Source of the DNA: Selenomonadaceae bacterium
GTDB lineage: Bacteria; Bacillota; Negativicutes; Selenomonadales; Selenomonadaceae
NCBI GenBank assembly: GCA_017634675.1
Contig: JAGBMX010000063.1
Location: forward strand, 1 to 48,708
Reading direction: 5' to 3'
DNA: 48,708 nucleotides
The translations under genes and the position numbers were made by a program. Each line of letters begins with the position of its first letter. Position 1 is the stretch's first letter. The notes beneath the pieces are model-generated. The model searched no databases. It saw nothing but the letters and a program-made list of their open reading frames with translations, and had not been told where the DNA came from. Below, piece after piece: positions 23,413 through 32,272 of this stretch.

Positions 23413-23526
23413 ATGCAAGCGTGCAGTAAAATCTTATTATTTTGGTTAGCGTTCGCGGCGGCGTTATCGGTGGGGTTTGTCGTAGGGATTATATCGTATT
23501 TCCTGATTGAAATTATGCTTTTTTGA
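23413..23526 (+). CDS. 37-aa membrane peptide
   Basis: ATG 23413 to TGA 23524-23526. One strong transmembrane span (LLFWLAFAAALSVGFVVGIISYFLI). Weak ribosome binding site (GGGA). Small membrane peptides are common here; function unknown. Confidence 0.45.
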   Translation: MQACSKILLFWLAFAAALSVGFVVGIISYFLIEIMLF

Positions 23527-23540
23527 TACGGAGGTAAACA

Positions 23541-23891
23541 ATGGGCAATTTAACCAAAAAACTTTTCAAGAAAAACTGTATCTTCGTCAAACCTCAAATT
23601 GACGCATCGGCTATCCGAAACGATGTATATAAAAAAGTCGTTGAAGAATACAAGCCGATTATCTGCCTTGAAATGGTTTATACTACTCTCGCCTTTCTTC
23701 GTTGCGAACGCGGATATGGCAAAAAGCGACTTCAAGAGTTTTTGCGGGATTTCAACGAATTCGCCCACCTTCATTTTCAAGGAAAGACAAGCATTGAAGA
23801 CATCAAAGAAATGCTATTGTCTGAATGTGACTTCAATCCCGATGAGGAATACATCAGAATAGCCGAAGAAGCGCAGAAAGAGCAAAGGTGA
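23541..23891 (+). CDS. Phage protein, unknown
   Basis: 116 aa, ATG after GGAGG. Helical and mostly soluble (YKPIICLEMVYTTLAFLRCERGYGKKRLQEFLRDFNEFAHLHF). No family recognised. Operon member before the late regulator. Confidence 0.6.
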   Translation: MGNLTKKLFKKNCIFVKPQIDASAIRNDVYKKVVEEYKPIICLEMVYTTLAFLRCERGYGKKRLQEFLRDFNEFAHLHFQGKTSIEDIKEMLLSECDFNPDEEYIRIAEEAQKEQR

Positions 23892-23895
23892 TTTT

Positions 23896-24039
23896 ATGGG
23901 TTTAGTTCTTCCTATCCTCAGCGAAGAGGAGAAAGAGAAAATGGCATTAGACAATGCTAAAATACGAGAAGAGTTAGAAGCACTGAAAAAAATGAGAAAA
24001 GAATTTCCTCATCTTTTTGCAAAGGAGAGCAACTTATGA
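23896..24039 (+). CDS. 47-aa coiled-coil phage protein
   Basis: ATG 23896, ending in an ATGA overlap with the next gene. Charged helix (SEEEKEKMALDNAKIREELEALKKMRKEF). No family recognised; supported by translational coupling. Confidence 0.5.
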   Translation: MGLVLPILSEEEKEKMALDNAKIREELEALKKMRKEFPHLFAKESNL

Positions 24040-24479
24040 TAAAAGAAAAGCGGAGAAAATCTGCATACCGTTTCATTGATAGAATCCTACGCCACAGAGC
24101 AGAAATTCAAATCGCCGTCGATGAAGCGCGGAACACAAACAACCGCGACAACTTTTGCAGAGCCAGTAGCGGGCAAATATCCGACCCCACAGCGGCTAAA
24201 GCGTTGCAAAACATTATCGCCGTTCCGTTCGTCACGCTCTCAAACGGATTTCACATCAAAAAACCGGAGAAATGGTTAGAAGCCGTCAACCGGCTTTTTG
24301 ACGTTCTCTATCCCGACGAAGCGAAAATTATAAATATGCTCTACAACGGTCACAACGCGATTAAAACAAGCCGTATTTGTGGCGTGAGTATGTCAGCACT
24401 TTATCATTTGCGGAGTGAGTGCAGGCATATTTTGGCGGAAATTGCTTGTCAGTATGATTTAATATCAGTCGTTGAATAA
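24036..24479 (+). CDS. ArpU/RinA-like late transcription regulator
   Basis: 147 aa. The C-terminal block YPDEAKIINMLYNGHNAIKTSRICGVSMSALYHLRSECRHILAEIA is a sigma-region-4-type helix-turn-helix typical of phage late activators of the ArpU/RinA/Xpf type. It is the last gene before a terminator, a candidate late promoter and the packaging genes, exactly where such regulators lie. Confidence 0.75.
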   Translation: MIKEKRRKSAYRFIDRILRHRAEIQIAVDEARNTNNRDNFCRASSGQISDPTAAKALQNIIAVPFVTLSNGFHIKKPEKWLEAVNRLFDVLYPDEAKIINMLYNGHNAIKTSRICGVSMSALYHLRSECRHILAEIACQYDLISVVE

Positions 24480-24484
24480 GGCAG

Positions 24485-24508
24485 GATAGGATTTTAGTCC
24501 TATCTTTT
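24485..24508 (+). terminator. Intrinsic terminator after the late regulator
   Basis: GATAGGA (24485-24491) pairs with TCCTATC (24498-24504), followed by TTTT. Confidence 0.7.
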
Positions 24509-24562
24509 AACTTTTATATCATCCGCGATAACAAATTCCAGGAATTTTTATCTTTTTTTTCC

Positions 24563-24571
24563 TGCTATAAT
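24563..24571 (+). promoter_or_regulatory. Candidate late promoter, extended -10 (TGCTATAAT)
   Basis: TG at 24563-24564 and TATAAT at 24566-24571. It precedes a long leader for terS and lies just after the regulator's terminator; no clear -35. The regulator may supply contacts instead. Confidence 0.55.
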
Positions 24572-24716
24572 GGCTATAGTGCAAATGCGTGGGTTTATAA
24601 ATCCTTCGCGCAGGCGCATATATAATATTTTATTATTATTTTATATAATTTATTATATATTATTATTTTATGTTATATAAGATATAATATTATATTATTT
24701 ATAATCAAATATCATT

Positions 24717-24752
24717 GCTAGATACTTCACTTCGTTCGTATCTAGCTTTTTT
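24717..24752 (+). terminator. Intrinsic terminator in the late leader, upstream of terS
   Basis: GCTAGATAC (24717-24725) pairs perfectly with GTATCTAGC (24738-24746) and is followed by six Ts. Confidence 0.85.
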
Positions 24753-24800
24753 ATTTCTTTTTTTATTTTTATCATTGCATCGTGAAAGGAGTTGTTTTCT

Positions 24801-25217
24801 ATGTCTGATAAAAATAAGCAAAAAAATAACGATAAAGACGAAAATAACGCCTTTTTCTTTAAAAATTTACGCTCTTGTAAAGATTTTTGGTTCTCTGATG
24901 ACGGTATTGCTCTTATTGCTGGTTGGACTAGAGAAGGTCATACTGTTGAAGCTATTGCTAATAAAATGGGCATATCTAAACCTACTTTGTATAAGTGGTC
25001 AAAAAATAATATTGACATATTTAACGCATTAAAGAAGAATTTACAAGTCTGTAACGAACGAGTTATATCTACTTTATACCAAAAATGCCTTGACGGTGAT
25101 GTTACGGCTATTAAATATTGGTTAGCTAACAGAGCTGCTAAAGATTGGAGAGATAAACAAGAAATAGCCGTAGAAGGTGATTTACCTGTCATTTTAGTCG
25201 ATAATGTTAAAAAATGA
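24801..25217 (+). CDS. Terminase small subunit
   Basis: 138 aa from ATG 24801 (AAGGAG upstream). HTH region GIALIAGWTREGHTVEAIANKMGISKPTLYKWSK (~35-70) and the C-terminal WLANRAAKDWRDKQEIAVEGD are typical of Firmicutes phage TerS. It recognises phage DNA for packaging. It is separated from terL by an unusually long 527-bp gap. Confidence 0.85.
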   Translation: MSDKNKQKNNDKDENNAFFFKNLRSCKDFWFSDDGIALIAGWTREGHTVEAIANKMGISKPTLYKWSKNNIDIFNALKKNLQVCNERVISTLYQKCLDGDVTAIKYWLANRAAKDWRDKQEIAVEGDLPVILVDNVKK

Positions 25218-25452
25218 CCTTCTGAGAAGCTCTGTATTGCATTTCAAAAAGGTTACACGATAGATTGTACCTGTAAAAAATAGCCTTCTCTATGAGCCTT
25301 ATTTTTATAAGACCTTGCGAACACTATTCTAAAAGCTATTCCAAATACCGTTTTGTAAGCAAATGTGTAGGCAATTACCTTATAATCCTTGATAATACTG
25401 GTTATGTTTGTATCAATTCAATATATATCATTAGTATATTATTATAATGTTA

Positions 25453-25474
25453 TATACCATATGTGTATGGTATA
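25453..25474. promoter_or_regulatory. Perfect dyad TATACCATA-TGTG-TATGGTATA
   Basis: Arms 25453-25461 and 25466-25474 are exact inverted copies. A further half-site GGTATA occurs at about 25481-25486. Protein-binding site or small hairpin. Confidence 0.5.
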
Positions 25475-25560
25475 CGAAATGGTATAGTGATATGTTGCTG
25501 ATTATATTGTTAGTTGTATATGTACTTATACTGATGTGGTGGGTTATGTGGTGGGAGTTT

Positions 25561-25630
25561 GGAGTAGGGTGCTTGAGTAGGTATTAGCAATTTATGGGTT
25601 TTGCCAATATCTACCCCCCCTACCCCTTCC
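25561..25630 (+). other. Large imperfect hairpin upstream of terL
   Basis: Inner stem: 25577-25590 pairs with 25601-25614 over 14 nt (one G-T pair, one mismatch) around a 10-nt loop. Outer stem: GGAGTAGGG (25561-25569) can pair with the C-rich stretch at about 25618-25630. Confidence 0.5.
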
Positions 25631-25744
25631 AATTTCTAGTCCTTATGCTATATACAACACTCACAAAATACACACACATACACACACATATATATACATA
25701 TACTTATACTATATATTATATATTTATAGGAAGGAGGTTATCAA

Positions 25745-27142
25745 ATGGGGAAAGACAAAGAAGAATTAACATTGCAGGATATAATCGGCGAAGGGTATAG
25801 CGAGTTTTGGAACAGTCAGAAAAGATATGTTGTTGTTAAGGGAAGCCGAGCGAGTAAGAAGAGTACAACAGCGGCTTTGAAGATAATCGTCAGAATGATG
25901 CAGTACCCTTTGGCGAATACGCTTGTAGTGAGAAATACGGCGGAAAGTTTAAAAGACAGTTGTTATGCGCAGTTGTTGTGGGCGATAGAGCGGTTGAAGG
26001 TTGGCAAGTATTGGAACGCTACGAAAAATCCGCTTGAAATTGTGTATAAACCAACCGGGCAAAAGATAATGTTTCGCGGGCTTAATGACCCTTTGAAGAT
26101 AACCTCTATTACGGTGAAGTACGGATATTTGTGTTGGGGTTGGCTTGAGGAGGCTTTTGAGGTAGATGAAGAGGCTTTTAAAAAGTTAAACGAAAGTTTA
26201 CGTGGTAAAATGCCTGACAATTATTATATTCAATGGATTATCACATTGAATCCGTGGGATAGTTCGTGCTGGATAAAGCATAGGTTTTTTGATACACCGC
26301 ACGACAATGTATTGGCGATGACAACGACATATAAGTGTAATGAATGGTTGTCCGAAGCTGATAAAGAGATGTTTGAAGAAATGCGCGAGTTCGACCCGGA
26401 GCGTTATAAAGTGGCGGGGCTGGGTGAATGGGGTTTGGCAGACGGGCAATTCTTCACTCAATGGAGCAATGCAAAACACGTTATAGAGCCTTTTAAGATA
26501 CCTAGGGATTGGGTAAAAATAAGGGTGATGGATTGGGGGAGCGCAAGACCTTACGCGGTGTTGTGGTTCGCTATTGACTATGACGGCAACGCTTATTGTT
26601 ATAGAGAGTTGTATGGTTGGGGCGGAAAGCCGAATGTAGGGACTGGAGAGACGGCAAAAGAAGTCGCGGAAAAGATAGCAGAAGTTGAGAGCAGGAAAGA
26701 AAATGTGTATGGCGCGATTCTAGATAATGCGTGTTGGGCGGCGACGGGCGTGACGGGACCTACTATAGCCGAAGAGTTGAATGAAACTTTGTATAAGCAT
26801 AAACTTCCAACTTTCAACAAGAGCAGTAAGGGAAGGATAGAGGGCGCGAACGCGATAAAACAACGGCTTATTGGGAATGAGCAAAAAGACGGGAGTTATA
26901 AACCGGCGATATATTTTTTCAACACTTGCGTGAACAGCATACGGACAATACCGATGCTCTCGCACGATAAAAGCAAGCCTGAAACTTATGATACGAGGGG
27001 TGAAGACCATTGCACGGATGCCGTAGCGTATTTTTGTTTATCGCGTCCGTGGACGCCCGTGAAGTTGAGGAAAAAGAAAACCATACACGACGCTTACGCT
27101 TCATCAAGCAGTAGAGGGAACCGGAGCGCGTGGACTTATTAA
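25745..27142 (+). CDS. Terminase large subunit
   Basis: 465 aa, ATG after AAGGAGG. ATPase: Walker A GSRASKKS (~33-40) and Walker B LCWGWLEEAFE (~129-139). Nuclease: VMDWGSARP with D263, DNACWA with D327 and DHCTDAVAYF with D425. Full length for the PBSX/SPP1-type family. Packages the genome into the prohead through the portal. Confidence 0.95.
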   Translation: MGKDKEELTLQDIIGEGYSEFWNSQKRYVVVKGSRASKKSTTAALKIIVRMMQYPLANTLVVRNTAESLKDSCYAQLLWAIERLKVGKYWNATKNPLEIVYKPTGQKIMFRGLNDPLKITSITVKYGYLCWGWLEEAFEVDEEAFKKLNESLRGKMPDNYYIQWIITLNPWDSSCWIKHRFFDTPHDNVLAMTTTYKCNEWLSEADKEMFEEMREFDPERYKVAGLGEWGLADGQFFTQWSNAKHVIEPFKIPRDWVKIRVMDWGSARPYAVLWFAIDYDGNAYCYRELYGWGGKPNVGTGETAKEVAEKIAEVESRKENVYGAILDNACWAATGVTGPTIAEELNETLYKHKLPTFNKSSKGRIEGANAIKQRLIGNEQKDGSYKPAIYFFNTCVNSIRTIPMLSHDKSKPETYDTRGEDHCTDAVAYFCLSRPWTPVKLRKKKTIHDAYASSSSRGNRSAWTY

Positions 27143-27154
27143 GGAGCAAATATT

Positions 27155-27475
27155 ATGAAAGATATGCCCGACAATGTTTTAGTTTATGCCGCAAGGTATA
27201 AAATCTTGGAAACAGACGAGCCGATTATAGTTGGTGGTAAACAATGTGGTGGTGAGTGTGATTATAACAAATGTGAAATCACATTAAGCAAAAAAGAAAT
27301 ATCAGGTGGCAGAGTGCCACTTGTGTTAATGCACGAAGTCACACACGCTATGCTTTTTGAAAATGGGCTTACCGAAGAAACGGACAATGAAGAAACCGTT
27401 GAAAAAATTGCAAAAGGAATAATTGACCTTATAGGGCATAATCCTCAACTTGTACGATATATTCAGTTATCTTAA
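27155..27475 (+). CDS. Small HExxH metallopeptidase-like protein
   Basis: 106 aa. VLMHEVTHAMLFENG is a zincin motif (HEVTH). Resembles short ImmA/IrrE-like or phage-encoded zinc peptidases between terL and portal. Substrate unknown. ATG after AAGGAG. Confidence 0.65.
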   Translation: MKDMPDNVLVYAARYKILETDEPIIVGGKQCGGECDYNKCEITLSKKEISGGRVPLVLMHEVTHAMLFENGLTEETDNEETVEKIAKGIIDLIGHNPQLVRYIQLS

Positions 27476-27518
27476 TTGGATAAACTAAGATATCAACACA
27501 TTGAAAGGGGGTGGACAA

Positions 27519-29687
27519 ATGCCAACAAATTTTATTCCGATAGACCTTGAAAGTAATCACCCGGGCATAAGCAAGTTTCGCAAATGGTTTCGGGCGAGCG
27601 TTGACCATATGAGCGATTGGCGAAAAGAAGCGCAAGAGGATTATGATTTTGTTGCGGGTAAGCAATGGACGAAAGACCAAGTAAAAGACTTTGAAGAAAC
27701 GGGCAGACCCGCTATAACGATAAACCGCATAAAGCCCCTTATCAATGTATTATCCGGCTATCAGAGGTTGAATAGATACGATATTGAATTTTACCCTAGA
27801 ACGGGGGACGATATAGACCTCTGTAAAATCCGCAAGGGAATGACAAAATATGTGCTTGACCGTTGTATGTTTGAGAGCGAGGAAAGCGCGGTATTTTTGG
27901 ACGCGGCTATAGGGGGGTTAGGTTGGTTTGAAGTCGGATATAAATACGACGAGGATTTAGAGGACGGAGAAGCCTTTGTAAAGAGGGTTGACCCTTTTGG
28001 TATATATGTTGACCCCGAAGCGCATTTACAAGATTATAGCGACGCAAAATATATTTGTCGCGGTAAATGGGTAAGCAAAGACGAATTGAAAGACGTTTAC
28101 CCCGAAAAAGCGGAAGAAATCGAAGCGCAATTTGCTTTGTACGACCCCGCAGAACTTGAAGGGACGAGGCAAACGGCGGATATTGACCCGCTGTGGTACA
28201 ACAGCGAATTGAAGAAAGTACGCTTGATAGAATGTTGGTACAAAGAGCGCGGGAGAAAAGTCTTAGTACAGCTTATTGACGGGCGTTTTGTGCCGGAGCA
28301 GGAAATAACAACGGATTTAATTTATGCGGGGCAAGTAGCTATTGACCCTGTGGGGAATCCCATTATTCACGAAAGACCGACAACTTTTGTAAGGGTTGCG
28401 GTCTTTTTTGATACGGTTTTGCTTGAAGATATAGAAAGCCCTTACGAACACGGCGAATTGCCCTTTGTGCCGTTGTTTTGCTATCACTTTGGCGTTGGGG
28501 ATTTACCCGCAGGATTTGTACGGGACTTGAAAGACCCACAACGAGAGATTAACCGCAGGCGTATTCAAGAGCTGCATATATTGAATACCAACAGTAATGG
28601 CGGCGGTTGGATAGAAGACGACGCTATGACTCCGGAGCAAGAGGAAGAATTTAAGAAAATGAACGCTATCCCGGGGCATTATAACAAAGTGAAGAATGGC
28701 TCGTTGACCGGCGGGAAGATTATTGAGCGTCAACCTTCTGCGCCTCCTGCTTCAATCATTCAAGCGGAAGGGCAAGCGACAAATGATTTAGCGGCAATTA
28801 GCGGGATAAACGAAGCCTTAATGGGCGTGGATATTCCGAAAAATTCAAGCGGCAGAGCGATTGAGTTAAAGCAAAAACAGGCGATAACGCACGTCGCGCC
28901 TATGTTTGATAATCTTCGCAAGAGCAAAAAGCAGATAACTTATCTTTTATGGGGTAAGCGAGGGAAGCCAGGCGTAATTCCTCAAAACTATACGGCGGAT
29001 AAAGTTTATCGTATTGAGGGAGAAAACGGGCAACAGTTTATACGAGTAAATGAACAAGTCGTACAACAAGACCCGCTAGGCAATACGATATACAGAACGC
29101 TTAACGATTTATCGCAAGGGGAATTTGACATCGTAATTGCAGACGTGGAAGCGAGTACGACGCAAAGGCAATCGCAGTTGTGGAGCTTAATTGAAGCGGT
29201 GTCAAGGTTGCAAATACCCGGCGATTTAGTGTTTGAGTCGATTATTGACCTTGCAGACTTGCCGAATAAACAAGCGATAAAAGAAAAGTGGGCGCAACAA
29301 CAACAAGCCGCCCAGCAACAACAACAAGCAATGCTAGAGCTTGAAAGGGTAAAGAACGAGAATATAAATCAGTCGATAGCGTTCAAAGACGCGCCTTTAC
29401 CCATACAGTTAGCAATGGCGGCGAAACAAGGGCTAATAGACCCGCAAATCGCCGAGTATGCAATAAATATGAGTGTTCAGCAGATGTTCCCGCAACTTGC
29501 GGACGCAATGGCAAAGCAAAGAGCGGCAGCGCAACAAGCGGCGCAAATGCAACAAATGCAACAAGGACAGCAAGGGGGGCAAACTCCCGCGTTAGTGTCG
29601 CAGTTGCAACAAGGTGGGGCGCAGTTGCCAAAGATGACACAGCCCGCCTTACAAGCGTTGATGAGCGGGACAATGCCCGTGATGTAA
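27519..29687 (+). CDS. P22-like portal protein
   Basis: 722 aa from ATG 27519 (AAAGGGGGTGG upstream). Typical podovirus portal layout: FRKWFRASVDHMSDWRKEAQEDYDFVAGKQW near the N-terminus, GRPAITINRIKPLINVLSGYQRLNR, and WFEVGYKYDEDLEDGEAFVKRVDPFGIYVDP; the Gln-rich C-terminal coil (AQQQQQAMLEL, MQQMQQGQQ) matches barrel-type extensions. Forms the DNA entry vertex and docking site for the tail. Confidence 0.88.
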   Translation: MPTNFIPIDLESNHPGISKFRKWFRASVDHMSDWRKEAQEDYDFVAGKQWTKDQVKDFEETGRPAITINRIKPLINVLSGYQRLNRYDIEFYPRTGDDIDLCKIRKGMTKYVLDRCMFESEESAVFLDAAIGGLGWFEVGYKYDEDLEDGEAFVKRVDPFGIYVDPEAHLQDYSDAKYICRGKWVSKDELKDVYPEKAEEIEAQFALYDPAELEGTRQTADIDPLWYNSELKKVRLIECWYKERGRKVLVQLIDGRFVPEQEITTDLIYAGQVAIDPVGNPIIHERPTTFVRVAVFFDTVLLEDIESPYEHGELPFVPLFCYHFGVGDLPAGFVRDLKDPQREINRRRIQELHILNTNSNGGGWIEDDAMTPEQEEEFKKMNAIPGHYNKVKNGSLTGGKIIERQPSAPPASIIQAEGQATNDLAAISGINEALMGVDIPKNSSGRAIELKQKQAITHVAPMFDNLRKSKKQITYLLWGKRGKPGVIPQNYTADKVYRIEGENGQQFIRVNEQVVQQDPLGNTIYRTLNDLSQGEFDIVIADVEASTTQRQSQLWSLIEAVSRLQIPGDLVFESIIDLADLPNKQAIKEKWAQQQQAAQQQQQAMLELERVKNENINQSIAFKDAPLPIQLAMAAKQGLIDPQIAEYAINMSVQQMFPQLADAMAKQRAAAQQAAQMQQMQQGQQGGQTPALVSQLQQGGAQLPKMTQPALQALMSGTMPVM

Positions 29688-29700
29688 AGGAGCAGTAAAA

Positions 29701-29940
29701 ATGGCAAAAACGAAAACTGAAAAAGTGGCAGAAGAAAATCTTACGGTAGAAACAGAGCAAACAGAATCTGGCAAAATATCGGATATAGAAAGACCGGTAA
29801 TATCGCCTGACCAAATGGCAGCGCAAAGAGCAGTAGTGTCTTTAATTGTAAAACTTTGCGAAGACGTTAAGTCGCGGCAGGTGAGAGACGAATATAAAAC
29901 GCTTGACGCTATCGCCGCTTTGATGACCTCCCTTAAATAA
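29701..29940 (+). CDS. Small phage protein after the portal, unknown
   Basis: 79 aa, ATG after AAGGAG. Acidic/Thr-rich N-terminus and a helical C-terminus (AAQRAVVSLIVKLCEDVKSRQVRDEYKTLDAIAALMTSL). No family recognised. Confidence 0.6.
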   Translation: MAKTKTEKVAEENLTVETEQTESGKISDIERPVISPDQMAAQRAVVSLIVKLCEDVKSRQVRDEYKTLDAIAALMTSLK

Positions 29941-30016
29941 GGGTTGATATATTTTCGTATGGCTAACGATAAAAGCTATTCGCCGACTGGCGTAAAACAG
30001 AGAAAAGGAGAACAAT

Positions 30017-31132
30017 ATGAATTTCAATTTTGATTTACAGTATTTCGCAGAAGAGGAAGTAATAGAGAACGACACGCAGGAAGTTTCCGCAGAGGAAACG
30101 ACCGACAAGGAAGAAATTCCTCCCGAACTTGAAGGAATATCCGAAGACGTTGCGCGGGATATTATGGCAAAAGCGCAAAAGCAGGAAGAGGAAAAACAAG
30201 ATGAAGAAGCCGCCGCTTCGCAGGAGAGCGACAACATTCCTGAAGGGCTTTCTCATCAAAGTCATATTCCTTATGCGCGCTTTAAAAAGCAGGTTGATAG
30301 GACTAACGAACTAAAAGCGCAGTTAGCGGCGTATCAGCAGCGTTACGGCGATATAAATGCCGTAGGAGCAGAACAGGCGCAGCAACCTATTCAGCAGCCT
30401 ATTCAACCGACGCAACAAACGCAGGATATTCAACCGCAAATTTTGCAGACGCAATCGCCTACATTACAAACAGAGCGGCTTTCTCCCAATGTTGCAAAGC
30501 GTATCAAAGAGGCTATAAACCTTCGCGCAAAGGAGATTTCGGGTTTATCCGATGAGGATATAGACGCTATTGAATATATGGACGAAGGCGACGAGCGCAT
30601 TGACCAATGGAAAAGCGCGTCTGAAATGGCGAAAAACGAAGTCTACGGCGCAATTCAAAAGGCGCAGGTTGAAAGAGTGCAAGCGGCTAAAGCGTTTTTG
30701 GAAGAACATCAGCGGAGCGTAAATTCTTTTAACGCGTATACGCAGAAAGAACAACAGAACGCAGATTTCAAAGCTATCAGCGAATATGCGGTAGACGATA
30801 AAAGCGGGTATGCCGCGAAACTTTCCGATGAAGAAAAATCTATACTTCAAGGGGCGTATGCAAGGGCGCAAAGGCAAACAGCTTCGCCGCAGGATTATTT
30901 CCTCGTTCGTAATTATTTCGAGCAAGCGAAAGCAGATTTTTACAACAAGCGCGGCGCAAAGCCCAAAGCTACGAGCGCACCGCCAAAGGCGCATCCGCGT
31001 TCTGAAAATATAACGGGCGCGACCGACCCCGGCGGCGTGACGGAAGAACAGCTAAGGACGATGCTCCGTAATAAAAAGTGGGACGAAATTCCACAACCGT
31101 ATAAAGATATGATGTTGGGCGCACCAACTTGA
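30017..31132 (+). CDS. Scaffold-like head protein
   Basis: 371 aa. Starts MNFNFDLQYFAE, a short hydrophobic leader seen at the N-terminus of many Firmicutes phage scaffold/minor head proteins. Then acidic (EEEVIENDTQEVSAEE), Gln/Pro-rich (QQPIQQPIQPTQQTQ) and long helical segments. Located between portal and capsid genes, the usual place for the scaffold. ATG after AAAAGGAG. Confidence 0.75.
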   Translation: MNFNFDLQYFAEEEVIENDTQEVSAEETTDKEEIPPELEGISEDVARDIMAKAQKQEEEKQDEEAAASQESDNIPEGLSHQSHIPYARFKKQVDRTNELKAQLAAYQQRYGDINAVGAEQAQQPIQQPIQPTQQTQDIQPQILQTQSPTLQTERLSPNVAKRIKEAINLRAKEISGLSDEDIDAIEYMDEGDERIDQWKSASEMAKNEVYGAIQKAQVERVQAAKAFLEEHQRSVNSFNAYTQKEQQNADFKAISEYAVDDKSGYAAKLSDEEKSILQGAYARAQRQTASPQDYFLVRNYFEQAKADFYNKRGAKPKATSAPPKAHPRSENITGATDPGGVTEEQLRTMLRNKKWDEIPQPYKDMMLGAPT

Positions 31133-31146
31133 AAGGATTGATTTAA

Positions 31147-32184
31147 ATGGCACTAACTTATATTACTCCTGCGCTGCAACAGGAAGCGTGGGCGAGAGAC
31201 ACCTATAGCGCGGGAAAAGAAAAGACCTTTTTCAATAAATTTATGGGAAAAGCTTCCGACAGCATTATTCACGTAAAAGAAGAACTTTCCAAAGGCGACG
31301 GCACGTCGATTACGATACCTTTGCTTTTACCGTTAAAAGGCGCAGGTATCGCGGGCGACAATATGCTTGAAGGCAATGAAGAAGCTCTCATTTACAGAGA
31401 TTTCAAAGTTGAATTGCAGCGTATTCGCAACGCCGTTCGTATCGCGGGTAAATTTGAGGAACACAAGACACAGTACAATATGAGACTTGACGCTAAAAAC
31501 GGCTTGGCGGATTGGCTTGCGCGTTATATTGACTGCGCTATTTTCTCCGTATTGACGGGTGTATTAAACACGGATATGAATTGGACGCAGCTTGATTTCC
31601 CATTCCCGTTGGAAGCACCTTCACCAGACCGCGTGCTTATTGCAAACAATTTAGGAAATGAAAACCTTATAGCCGCAACTGATACATTCTCTACGGACAT
31701 TATAGGGCAGGCGAAACGCAAAGCGTTAGAAACAACCGACCAGCAAGTTCGCCCGATAAATATTAACGGTAAAGAGACATTTGTAATGGTTATTAATCAG
31801 TATCAAGCGCGCGATTTAAAGAACGACCAGAAATGGGTGGAAGCGCAAGAGCAAGGCAACGTACGCGGAGAGAAAAACCCTATTTTCAGCGGCGCGCTTG
31901 GTATATGGGACGGCGTTGTTATTCACGAAAACAACCGTATTCCTCGCACGGAAAACAGCAACAATGTGAAAGTCGGTCACGCGCTTTTGTTAGGAGCGCA
32001 GGCTTGCGTATTCGCAGAAGGCGAAGCTCCCGAATGGAATGAAAAGACTTTCGATTATGGCAACCAGTACGGCGTAAGTTTCGGGCGTATGTTCGGCTTA
32101 AAGCGTTCGCAGTTCAAATACGACGGCACGAATAACACAGATTTCGGCGTCATCAACGTGCTTACCTCGGCGGTTGACGACTAA
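31147..32184 (+). CDS. Major capsid protein (N4-gp56 type)
   Basis: 345 aa. YITPALQQEAWARDTYSAG...FNKFMGKASDSIIHVKEELSKGDGTSITIPLLLPLKG followed by IAGKFEEHKTQYNMRLDAKNGLADWLARYIDC is the N4-gp56/DUF4043 capsid pattern found with P22-like portals. Likely forms the shell. Followed by a strong hairpin. Confidence 0.88.
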   Translation: MALTYITPALQQEAWARDTYSAGKEKTFFNKFMGKASDSIIHVKEELSKGDGTSITIPLLLPLKGAGIAGDNMLEGNEEALIYRDFKVELQRIRNAVRIAGKFEEHKTQYNMRLDAKNGLADWLARYIDCAIFSVLTGVLNTDMNWTQLDFPFPLEAPSPDRVLIANNLGNENLIAATDTFSTDIIGQAKRKALETTDQQVRPININGKETFVMVINQYQARDLKNDQKWVEAQEQGNVRGEKNPIFSGALGIWDGVVIHENNRIPRTENSNNVKVGHALLLGAQACVFAEGEAPEWNEKTFDYGNQYGVSFGRMFGLKRSQFKYDGTNNTDFGVINVLTSAVDD

Positions 32185-32191
32185 CAATATT

Positions 32192-32233
32192 ATAAATAAA
32201 GAGCAGATAAAGTATTATCTGCTCTTTATTTAT
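32192..32233 (+). terminator. Very long hairpin after the capsid gene
   Basis: Arms 32192-32210 and 32215-32233 are perfectly complementary over 19 nt with a 4-nt loop. The T-rich run begins a little later (about 32243), so it may be a partial terminator that also protects the capsid mRNA 3' end. Confidence 0.75.
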
Positions 32234-32272
32234 AAATAACATTTTTTATTTTTTTGAAAGGGTTGATTTCTT

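Larger units (their letters stand above)
24509..24800 (+). other. Late-operon leader with AT-rich stretch and internal terminator
   Basis: No gene seen here. Contains the candidate late promoter (24563-24571), a dyad GGGTTTATAAATCC (about 24590-24603), about 85 bp of almost pure A/T (24618-24704), and an intrinsic terminator (24717-24752) that lies before the terS start at 24801. Confidence 0.6.
25218..25744 (+). other. 527-bp non-coding gap between terS and terL with structured elements
   Basis: No credible gene on either strand. Holds a perfect 9-bp-arm dyad (25453-25474), extra GGTATA half-sites nearby (to about 25486), G-rich then C-rich stretches that pair into a long hairpin (25561-25630), and a CA/TA-alternating tract (about 25669-25727) just before the terL ribosome binding site. 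Possible packaging (pac) or regulatory region. Confidence 0.6.

Noticed and set aside
25640..25740. CA/TA-alternating tract as a CRISPR-like repeat
   Set aside because: It is a simple dinucleotide tract without spacers.
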